Below are positions 1-7,600 of a stretch of 12,871 nucleotides of DNA, piece after piece. Position 1 is the first letter of the stretch; each line of letters opens with the position of its first letter. Source of the stretch: JAOZTV01 sp965371805 (GTDB lineage Bacteria > Acidobacteriota > Aminicenantia > UBA2199); assembly GCA_965371805.1 (NCBI GenBank), contig CBDUZW010000098.1:1-12871 (forward strand), read 5' to 3'. The position numbers were made by a program, and so were the translations under genes. The notes under the pieces were generated by a model. The model searched no databases. It saw only the letters and a program-made list of their open reading frames with translations, and was not told the origin of the DNA.

Positions 1-22
1 GATAATCTTCTTAGATTATGGT

Positions 23-493
23 TTGCCTTTAAACCACTTTCAAAAAAAATTAAAAAAGGTGATTTCTTGCCTGACCCCTTTTTTTACTATTACAAGAACT
101 AGATCTTCATGGAAAAATGACAACTGTTATGTAGAAGAGAAAAACAATACAGCGATAAGAGGTTATGTTGGTTATCTTAGGTATGTCACGCCAGAGCAAT
201 TGCAACTAGTCAATGAGCTATATTCAAATTTAAGACTTTTATGGAATTATTTCCAACCATTAATGAAACTAAAAAGTAAAACTAGAATTGGTTCAAAGGT
301 TATTAAAAAGTATGATGAACCTAAAACACCTTATAAAAGAATTATTGAATTAAAAAATATAGATAAAAATATAAAAATAAATTTAAATGAAATATTTAAA
401 AAATTAAATCCATTTGGACTAAAAAGAAATATAGATAGGCTGTATAGAAAAATATTTACTTTGTCATACCAGAATAAAAGGAGTGTTATATAA
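23..493 (+). pseudogene. C-terminal remnant of a DDE (integrase-core) transposase
   Basis: The frame is open to the left window edge (from base 2); the first usable start is TTG at 23. From about residue 21 the protein resembles the end of integrase-core transposases of the IS481/IS21-like type: a TRTRSSWKNDNCYVEEKN stretch (the usual R-S/T-R-x-x-x-K-N-D-x-x-x-V-E-x-K-N), then RGYVGYLRY, then LYSNLRLLWNYFQP, SKTRIGSKVIKKYDEPKTPY and a terminal LNPFGLKRNIDRLYRKI. The N-terminal DNA-binding domain and the first two catalytic acidic residues are absent, and residues 1-20 do not look like transposase, so the gene is 5'-truncated or interrupted. The Glu in the VEEKN part would be the last catalytic acid. 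It is very A-rich, with many Lys and Asn codons. I infer an inactive remnant. The family is recalled from motif pattern, not from a search. Confidence 0.7.
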
Positions 494-538
494 TGAAAAA
501 TCTGTTGGTTTTAAAACAATATCTGGTAATATCATAAC

Positions 539-593
539 GTGTTTTTTTTATGACTCAACCACTAGTAGTTCAAAGTGTTTTTTTATGAGTCAA
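539..593 (+). repeat. Two direct copies of a T-rich 19-20 bp repeat, probable IS right-end binding sites
   Basis: Copy 1 at 539-558 reads GTG, eight T, ATGACTCAA; copy 2 at 575-593 reads GTG, seven T, ATGAGTCAA. They differ by one T and by the centre base of TGA(C/G)TCA, and are separated by 16 nt containing ACTAGT. They lie 46-100 nt after the transposase remnant's stop codon. Repeated short transposase-binding sites near the ends are known for IS21-like elements. The right end of the element is therefore inferred to be near 593; no left end is in the window. Confidence 0.5.
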
Positions 594-602
594 TTCGTAA
601 TA

Positions 603-631
603 TTGAATATTTTTTTTATTTTTTATATAAT
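603..631 (+). promoter_or_regulatory. Sigma-70-like promoter for the kinase operon
   Basis: TTGAAT at 603-608 is followed after a 17-nt, almost pure A/T spacer by TATAAT at 626-631. This is close to consensus at both elements with ideal spacing. It predicts a transcript start near 638 and a leader of about 47 nt before the ATG at 685. It lies immediately downstream of the IS remnant and is the only good promoter I see upstream of the five co-directional genes. In DNA this AT-rich, chance matches are common, which limits confidence. Confidence 0.55.
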
Positions 632-645
632 CATGAATATGATTA
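628..645 (+). promoter_or_regulatory. Perfect 7-4-7 dyad overlapping the -10 element, candidate operator
   Basis: TAATCAT (628-634) is followed by GAAT and then ATGATTA (639-645), an exact inverted repeat. It overlaps the last four bases of the proposed -10 and spans the expected transcript start, the usual place for a repressor site. No regulator gene is visible in the window. Confidence 0.4.
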
Positions 646-674
646 AAAATAAATAAAACATAAGTAAACGAAGT

Positions 675-678
675 GGAG
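675..678 (+). promoter_or_regulatory. Shine-Dalgarno GGAG that fixes the PP2C start at ATG 685
   Basis: GGAG lies six nucleotides before ATG 685. The alternative GTG at 673 overlaps this GGAG and has no ribosome site of its own upstream (AAGTAAACGAA). ATG 685 is therefore preferred, removing four residues from the longest reading frame. Confidence 0.7.
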
Positions 679-684
679 AATGAA

Positions 685-1464
685 ATGGATTTATTTAAGA
701 AATTTTTCAATTTTTCAAAAAAAAAGAATAGTGACAACTGGCTTTTTGGTCAAACTGATACTGGACAGATCAGAGAAATTAATGAAGATTTTATAATGTT
801 TTTTCCAGATAAAAAATTATTTTTGATTGCAGATGGAATGGGCGGTCATAATTTTGGAGATATTGCCAGTAAAAATGCCTCTGAATTGATAGCAAATTAT
901 TTTAATCTTGAACTTTTGAGTAAAATTAATGAAAATGAAGGGAAAATAAAAGAATCAATTACAAATAGTTTATCTAAGACACATGATAAGGTATCTCAAA
1001 TGTCAAAAGATGATCCTGAACTTCAGGGAATGGGATGTACTTTGATTATTGGATTAGTAAATGGAGACTTACTTCATCTTGGACATGTAGGTGATTCGAG
1101 AGCTTATCTAATTAATGAAACAGAAATAAAACTCTTAACAATTGATCATAGTTTTGTAATGGAATTAGTCCAAACAGGCAAAATGACAATGGAAGAAAGT
1201 CGTAAAAGTTCAATAAAAAATGAATTAAGCCAGGCAATAGGTGCATCAGATACCGTTAAACCTGAATATAATTGCTATAGTCTAAAACGTGGTGACAGAA
1301 TCCTTTTATGTTCCGACGGATTATGGGATATGCTCGAAGATAGTAAAATTCATGATATTGTAAAATCAAAAAAACCTATTAAGGAAATATGTAAAACACT
1401 AATTGACAGTGCAAATGAAGCTGGTGGTAAAGACAATATTTCTGTAGTAATCTATAATCATTAG
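685..1464 (+). CDS. PP2C-family Ser/Thr protein phosphatase (PrpC/Stp type)
   Basis: A 259-residue cytoplasmic metal-dependent phosphatase, the usual length of the bacterial PrpC/Stp/PppA group. In order: TDTGQIREINEDF (residues 24-36, with the metal-ligand Asp35), IADGMGGH (48-55, Asp50), GMGCTLI (115-121), GHVGDSRAYLI (133-143), a flexible LLTIDHSFVMELV segment, LLCSDGLWDML (207-217, Asp211) and GGKDNISVV (247-255, Asp250). All expected metal-binding aspartates are present, so it should be active. There is no signal peptide or membrane segment. The family removes phosphate from Ser/Thr, and here it is first in an operon with three Ser/Thr kinases and two FHA proteins, so I infer it reverses their phosphorylation. 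The frame can also start at GTG 673; ATG 685 has the better ribosome site. No terminator separates it from the next gene 59 nt downstream. Confidence 0.95.
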   Translation: MDLFKKFFNFSKKKNSDNWLFGQTDTGQIREINEDFIMFFPDKKLFLIADGMGGHNFGDIASKNASELIANYFNLELLSKINENEGKIKESITNSLSKTHDKVSQMSKDDPELQGMGCTLIIGLVNGDLLHLGHVGDSRAYLINETEIKLLTIDHSFVMELVQTGKMTMEESRKSSIKNELSQAIGASDTVKPEYNCYSLKRGDRILLCSDGLWDMLEDSKIHDIVKSKKPIKEICKTLIDSANEAGGKDNISVVIYNH

Positions 1465-1523
1465 ATAAATAAAAAAGAATGAAAATAATTAAAAAATAAA
1501 AAAAATAAAACAAGGAGAACAAT
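1465..1523 (+). other. A-rich spacer between PP2C and VWA-FHA genes
   Basis: This 59-nt stretch is almost all A and T with no hairpin, terminator or convincing promoter. It ends in AAGGAG shortly before ATG 1524, a strong ribosome site. I read it as a within-operon spacer. Confidence 0.6.
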
Positions 1524-3068
1524 ATGAAAAGATCAGTTTTTATCTTTATTACTATTATCTGTTTCTTATTGCAGGCAAATATTATATTAAGTCAGCAGAA
1601 ACTTGACATCTTTCTTGTGCTTGACAATTCCGGGAGTATGAAAAGTAATGATCCTGATTTTTTAACCCGGGAAGTAGTAAAAAATTTTATCAATACTCTT
1701 GGAAAGACTTCCCGTCTTGGTATGGTTATTTTCGATGCCAAAGCTCAACTGGCAGAACCACTTGCAATGTTATCTGATAAGGGAATAAAAGAAAAATTCC
1801 TGAAGAGTTTAGAAAAAGTGAACTATAAAGGATTATTAACAAATAGTCCTGCCGGAATAGAAAGAGCTATTTATGAATTGAAAAACAATGGCAGGGAGGA
1901 TGTTCCAAAAATCATAATTTTTTTAACCGATGGTATTGTTGATACCGGGAATAAAAAAAATGATGAGGAAAAAGTTAAATGGCTTAAAGAAGAACTGGCA
2001 CAAGACAGTAAAAAGGCAGGTATCCGTATTTTTGGAATAGCTTTTACCGAAAAAGCTGATTTCAGTCTGATTCAATCTCTGGCTCTGAAAACAGACGGAC
2101 AATATTACAGAGCTTATAAAGCCGAAGAGATCAATGGTGTCTTTAATAGAATCAATGAAGTGATTACTAAACCAAAAATAAAAAAAAAAATAAAGATTCC
2201 TGCACCTCAGACAAAAGTCAAAGAAATTATAAAAGAAAAAACCCCAGCCCCTCCTGAAGAAAAGAAACTTCCAATAAATCTTATATTTTTAATATCTTCT
2301 ATTGTCTTAGTAATAATAATTCTTTTTCTAATATTCAGAAAAAAACCAAAACCGGTTATTAGAACCGGGTCTGCGGCAAACGCTCCATTCATCAAAGAAA
2401 AAAAAGAACCGCCAATGCCACGAGCAGAGTTAATTGATGAACAGGAAATAATTTCAAAAAAACCTATTACTCTGAACAAATCAATAATGAATATTGGCAG
2501 AGATCCGGATAGAGATATCTCTATTCCAAAAGAAACAGTTTCCGCATTACATGCAACAATAAAATATGAAGGGAATTATTTTTATCTGGAAGATCAGAGA
2601 AGTTCAAACAGAACATACCTGAATGGCAGAGAGATTGATTCAAATAAACCGATACGCTTAAAAAGCGGCGATAAAATAGCGTTTGATATTTATAGGTTCA
2701 AGCTTCATCTGCCCAATCAGATTCCTGTAGGTGGCACAGTACTCAGTAAGAGAAAAATACAGCCTGAAGGGACAGTGCTCAGATCTCAAAAAAAGGAAAA
2801 AGATATTATAGAACCAAAACCGGATAATAAGGAAGAAGACAAAATAAAGGAACCTGAAAACTCTAACGATACGAATAAACCTCCATCTGTTGAGACTAAA
2901 GATTTTACTCCGGAGAAAAGGACACAACTAAAAAGCGGAATGTGCCCTAATCACCCTGCAAGAAAGGCTTCAGATCTATGTCCTATTTGTAAAAAGCCAT
3001 TTTGTTCCACTTGTATTACAGAAAAATACGGAAAAGTTATATGCTTATCATGTGCAGAAAAAAAATAA
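1524..3068 (+). CDS. Membrane VWA-FHA receptor-like protein with C-terminal zinc finger
   Basis: A 514-residue protein. Residues 1-24 form a signal peptide (basic MKR, hydrophobic core, ending near ILSQQ). A von Willebrand factor A domain spans about 27-210, with an intact MIDAS: DNSGS at 34-38, a candidate Thr at 106 and LTDG at 134-137. A Lys/Pro linker (214-248) precedes one transmembrane helix (about 250-271) followed by RKK, giving VWA outside and the rest in the cytoplasm. An FHA domain (about 318-395) has IGR (324-326), S-x-x-H (Ser340, His343), Asn362 and NG (367-368), the phosphothreonine-binding set. Two GTVL motifs follow (Thr405, Thr417), then an acidic/Lys-rich linker and a B-box-like zinc finger with Cys474, His477, Cys486, Cys489, Cys494, Cys497, Cys507 and Cys510. 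I infer a sensor that joins an external metal-dependent contact to internal phosphothreonine signalling. AAGGAG precedes the ATG. A run of 11 A lies in the linker codons. Confidence 0.9.
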   Translation: MKRSVFIFITIICFLLQANIILSQQKLDIFLVLDNSGSMKSNDPDFLTREVVKNFINTLGKTSRLGMVIFDAKAQLAEPLAMLSDKGIKEKFLKSLEKVNYKGLLTNSPAGIERAIYELKNNGREDVPKIIIFLTDGIVDTGNKKNDEEKVKWLKEELAQDSKKAGIRIFGIAFTEKADFSLIQSLALKTDGQYYRAYKAEEINGVFNRINEVITKPKIKKKIKIPAPQTKVKEIIKEKTPAPPEEKKLPINLIFLISSIVLVIIILFLIFRKKPKPVIRTGSAANAPFIKEKKEPPMPRAELIDEQEIISKKPITLNKSIMNIGRDPDRDISIPKETVSALHATIKYEGNYFYLEDQRSSNRTYLNGREIDSNKPIRLKSGDKIAFDIYRFKLHLPNQIPVGGTVLSKRKIQPEGTVLRSQKKEKDIIEPKPDNKEEDKIKEPENSNDTNKPPSVETKDFTPEKRTQLKSGMCPNHPARKASDLCPICKKPFCSTCITEKYGKVICLSCAEKK

Positions 3069-3093
3069 GTGCCAAAATATTCAGAGGTGAATA

Positions 3094-4593
3094 ATGGAAG
3101 TTAAACTTGAAATTATAAAAGGACCGGAAAAGGGGAAAAAGTTTTCCATTGACCAAGCTCAGAACTGCCTTGCCGGAAGAAGTGAAGATGCCCGTTTTCG
3201 TTTCTCAGAAGACGACCCGTATATATCAAGAAGACATTTTTTGCTGGAAGTGGCTCCCCCCAATGTCTATTTTAAAGATCTTGATGTAACCAACCCGTCA
3301 AAAATTAATGACCTTTATGTTGAAGATACTAAATTATCAAATGGAGATATCATAGAGGTTGGTTATACTAAACTGAAGATTTCATTTCAATTGGAGAAAC
3401 AAAAGAAAAAGATTAATTGCAAAAAATGTAATAAAACGCTGGAGATCTTTGACGATGAGATATCCGACCAATTCTGTATTTTATGTATTAAAGAAATGCA
3501 ATCTGTTGAATCCGTTTCAACAACCGATAATATCCAATGCAGAAAATGTTCAAAAGACCTTAGCGAAAAAGCAAATAGTGATGGACGGGCAGGAGAATTA
3601 ACCGGAAAAGTAGAATATTTCTGTGAAAGATGTATTCCTGAAAAAAAGAGCGAGCTGAATAAAAAAATTGGAGAATATGAATTAATTAAAAAACTTGGCG
3701 AGGGAGGTATGGGCAGAGTTTTTCTTGCCTATCACAGTCCCACAGCAAGATTGGTAGCTATTAAAGAGATGAATATAAGCAATAAACAGCTTGCAGCACG
3801 ATTCAGCCGTGAACAGCGCCTGATGAAAAAACTGAATCATAAAAATGTTCTTACTTATATTGATGAAGGACTGGATAATATAACAGGTAAACCGTATCTT
3901 GTAATGTCATTTGCGGGTAAAGGCAGTATGGATCAACTGCTAATTATGAATAAAGGCCCATTATATCCAAATCTGGCAGTTAAGTACATAATCGACTCTT
4001 TAAAAGGGCTTAAATATATTCATGATAATGGAATTGTACACAGAGACTTAAAACCGGAGAATATTTTTCTGGCTGATGCCGATACAAATCAATATGGTGA
4101 CCTATATATCCCAAAGATAGCAGATTTCGGTCTGGCAAGACAATTTTCAAATGCGGGCGGATCACAGCTCACTGGTTTGGGCAGTATGATGGGTACGCTT
4201 CTGTTCATGCCGCCGGAGCAGATTAAAGATGCACATAATGTTCGTGAACCGGCGGATCTGTATGCAATGGGCGTAACTCTTTATTATCTGCTTACAGGTA
4301 AATATACATTTGATTTCCCAACCCCAATAGATATTCAAAACTTTTTAAAAAATAAAAACAAAAGAATCCCTCCTATTGATGCACTCAAATTAATAATGCA
4401 GGCAGAAAAACTTAAACGCCCTCATATGATAATCTTATCGGATAATCCAATTCCTATTCAAAAGAGAAATTATAGAATCTCAAATGAACTTGCGGTTATA
4501 ACAGATAAGGCAGTAAAAAAAGAAATACACCTAAGATATAACAGAGCATCTGATTTCATAACAGATCTTGAAAGAGTTTTAAAAAAGCTATAA
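3094..4593 (+). CDS. Soluble FHA - zinc finger - Ser/Thr protein kinase
   Basis: A 499-residue Hanks-type kinase. The FHA domain (about 3-98) has AGR (27-29), S-R-R-H (45-48) and Asn67. Two Cys clusters follow: Cys109, Cys112, Cys128, Cys131 and Cys149, Cys152, Cys177, Cys180, two CxxC-pair zinc ribbons. The kinase domain (about 192-498) has an intact loop LGEGGMGRV (201-209), ATP-anchoring Lys224, helix-C Glu240, catalytic IVHRDLKPEN (314-323, Asp318), IADFGLAR (342-349, Asp344), activation-loop Thr368 in MMGTLLFMPPEQ, and Asp388. All catalytic residues are present, so it should be active. There is no signal peptide or transmembrane helix, unlike PknB-type receptors; the protein ends at the end of the kinase fold. 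Residues 403-460 hold an unusual insertion rich in Lys/Ile/Pro. It starts 25 nt after the VWA-FHA gene with AGAGGTGA as ribosome site. The FHA could bind autophosphorylated partners or the other kinases (inference). Confidence 0.95.
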   Translation: MEVKLEIIKGPEKGKKFSIDQAQNCLAGRSEDARFRFSEDDPYISRRHFLLEVAPPNVYFKDLDVTNPSKINDLYVEDTKLSNGDIIEVGYTKLKISFQLEKQKKKINCKKCNKTLEIFDDEISDQFCILCIKEMQSVESVSTTDNIQCRKCSKDLSEKANSDGRAGELTGKVEYFCERCIPEKKSELNKKIGEYELIKKLGEGGMGRVFLAYHSPTARLVAIKEMNISNKQLAARFSREQRLMKKLNHKNVLTYIDEGLDNITGKPYLVMSFAGKGSMDQLLIMNKGPLYPNLAVKYIIDSLKGLKYIHDNGIVHRDLKPENIFLADADTNQYGDLYIPKIADFGLARQFSNAGGSQLTGLGSMMGTLLFMPPEQIKDAHNVREPADLYAMGVTLYYLLTGKYTFDFPTPIDIQNFLKNKNKRIPPIDALKLIMQAEKLKRPHMIILSDNPIPIQKRNYRISNELAVITDKAVKKEIHLRYNRASDFITDLERVLKKL

Positions 4594-4606
4594 AGGAAAT
4601 TTCTCT

Positions 4607-7600
4607 ATGGGAATAATTAAAAATTTATTTGGGAAAAAAGAAGAAACGGTTTCAGGCAGAGAACTCTTTAAAAAAGATGAAAGAAAAAATGTTTCAGTCC
4701 CGCTACAGAATAAAGGCGGCACAGTCTTAAGAAAGCCAATAGACAGACCGATACAAACATTACTAAAAAAAGATACTGTGGAACCTGTACCAGTAGAGAA
4801 AAAACCTGAACTTTCTGCTCTGGAGATTGCTGACAGAAAAGAATGGGAGGTTAAGACGCTTTCTGTCTGGCAGCCCGGGGATTTGATTCTTGATACCTAT
4901 GAGGTAGAAAATGTTATCTCAGGCGGGATGGGACATGTTTATATAGCCAATCATAATAAATGGAATATTAAGATTGCAATAAAATCACCTAATGAGATGA
5001 TGCTCTCTGAAAAGGATTTTTTTGCAAGGATAATCAGGGAGGCTCAGGCCTGGACAGAACTGGGACTTCATCCGAATATTGCCTATTGTTATTATGTAAG
5101 AAACATCGAAGATGTACCGCATATTATAATTGAATATGTTGACGGAGGTAATCTTAAGGACTGGATTGAAGATGGAAAATGTTTAGATTATAAGACTAAT
5201 TATGATCTTGCAATACAGTTCTGTCACGGCATGGAATTATCCCATTCAAAAGGGATGATACACAGAGACATTAAACCTGCAAATGTTTTAATGACGAAAG
5301 ATGGAATACTAAAAATCACTGATTTTGGTCTGGTGAGAGCAGGCAAAGAAACAGCCGGAAAGGGAGGTGTAATTCAAAAACAACAACCTGCAGGTAATGG
5401 ATTAACAATGATTGGTGATTTCATGGGAACAGAAGGCTACCTCTCTCCCGAACAGGCAGAGAGTGCTGCAGAGGTTGATGAAAGAACTGATATCTTTTCA
5501 TTCGGAATATGTTTATATGAAATGTTCACCGGTAACAAACCTTACGATATTACCTATGGTCCAAAGCAGGAAGCACCTGACCCTATTAAACTAAGTAAGG
5601 ATGAAAAATTCCCACTCCGATTAGCAGAACTACTTATAAAAACCGTTCAATGGGATAAGAATGATCGTTATAAAAGTTTTAAAGATCTAAGAGAAGAATT
5701 AAATAGTATCTACAAAGAAATTTATCAGAAGGATAATCCTTATTATGATCTTGACCTTCCTGACATGGAAGCAGATAATCTCAATAATCAGGGAATGTCC
5801 TATATGGAGCTTGGGAATAAAAATAAAGCCAGAGAGTGCTTTGAAAAAGCGGTTGGTATTAATAGCATTCATCCACAGGCTATATATAACCTCTCTTTAA
5901 TACAGTGGAGAAATGCAGAGATTGATGATTCAGAAGTATTAAAAAGAGTAAAGAATTGCCAGAACAATCCATCTATTGACAAGGAGATATTAGCAGAGCT
6001 GATTGCTAATATACATCTGGAACGATTTGCATCAAAAAAAGCAGAAGAAGTATTAAAAGATTATCCTGAGAAATATAAACAATTTAAAAAAAAATTAAAA
6101 ATGCCGAATATTGATTGTATCAGGACATTTGTTGGACATATAAATGATGTTCATTCTGTATCTTTAAGCCCTAATGGGAAGTTTTTACTTTCCGGAAGTA
6201 GTGATAATACTCTTAAATTATGGGAAGTAAGTACAGGAAAGTGTATCCGCTCATTTGGAGGAGATACAGGATTAACCTCCGTATCTCTAGGTTCTGAAAA
6301 TAAATTTGCACTTTCTGGAAGTGATAAAACAATGAAGTTATGGGAAATAAACACTGGTAAATGTGTCCGAACTTTTGAACATTATGGATTTGTTGAATTT
6401 GTCTCTTTACACCCAGAAAATAAGCTTGCACTTTCCAGAACGAGTAGAGATTTAACTCTATGGGATATAAAAACCGGAAAACCTATTCGTACTTTTAATG
6501 CCTTTGCAGTTGATGTATATGCTGCATCTTTCAGTCCTGACGGTAGATATGTACTTTCTGGGGGGAAACATTTAAAAAAAACTTCTGCGTTAATGCTATG
6601 GGAAACAAAAACAGGACGATGTGTAAAGACATTTGACTATCGTGGTATAGTTGAATCCCTGTCTTTCAGATCAGATGGAAAATATTTCCTTACGGGTGTA
6701 AAAAACTTAAAGATATGGGAAACAGAAACCGGTAAATGTACCAGAACATTTGAAAGATATGCATTTCACGTTTCTTTCAGCTCAGATGGTAGATTTGGGC
6801 TTTTTGTAAGTAGAGATAGCACTCTTAAATTGTTGGAATTAGAAACTGGCAGATGTGTTCGCTCTTTTGAAGGACATACAAAGATTTTCACGTCGACATA
6901 TTTCAGCCTGGGTAACAATTTTTTCATTTCTGGAAGTAAAGATAACACTATAAAACGCTGGGATATCCCTAGTAAAAAGAGCTATATAGCACCATTTAAC
7001 TTTAGTAAGTCTAAAGGAATTAAAGAGCTAAAGATCGAGAAAGAAACTTTATCTTTAGTAAAAGATCTTTTTAATAGAAATGAGTACAAGACTGCATATT
7101 CCACTATGTTTAATCTTTGGAAGAATAAAGGGTTTGAGAAAGACAAGAAGATAGATAAACTTTATTTAAAATTAGCTCAAAAAGGTTTCTATAAAGCAAT
7201 TATATTATTAAACCAACACATATTCAAAGGAAACAAAATATCATCATTTGTTGAAACTATATCTATCAGTCATGATGGAAAGCTTGCACTTTCTGGAAGT
7301 TTTGATTTTAAGGAAAATATGAAGCTATGGGAAATAAAGACAGGTAAGTGTTTACGAATTTTTGAGGGGCACCAAAAAACTGTCAATTCTGTCTCTTTTA
7401 GCTCTGATGGGAAATTTGCACTTTCTGGAAGTAGTGATTCAACCTTGAAGTTATGGCATTATAAAAGATATACATGTGTTCGTACATTTAAGGGGCATAC
7501 ACATTTTGTTAGCTCTGTATCTTTCAGCCCGGATGGAAGATTTCTAATTTCTGGAAGTTATGATAAGACTTTAAGGATATGGGTAAAAGATACAGGTAAT

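Noticed and set aside
2..19. Inverted repeat ATAATC-TTCTTA-GATTAT at the left edge
   Set aside because: It is a six-base stem in AT-rich DNA at the window border, with no context to judge it; chance is likely.
54..86. CCTGACCCC followed by T run, resembling repeat sequences near REP-associated elements
   Set aside because: It is a single short match from memory with no second copy or hairpin in the window.
551..592. TGACTCA and TGAGTCA as the stem of a terminator
   Set aside because: The loop would be 28 nt and the T run precedes each arm instead of following the stem. The direct-repeat reading of the IS end fits better.
673..687. GTG 673 as the start of the PP2C gene
   Set aside because: It overlaps the GGAG that properly serves ATG 685 and has no ribosome site of its own.
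2207..2927. Two - strand open frames of about 90 codons inside the VWA-FHA gene
   Set aside because: They lie opposite well-supported TM, FHA and linker coding sequence and show no domain or ribosome site.
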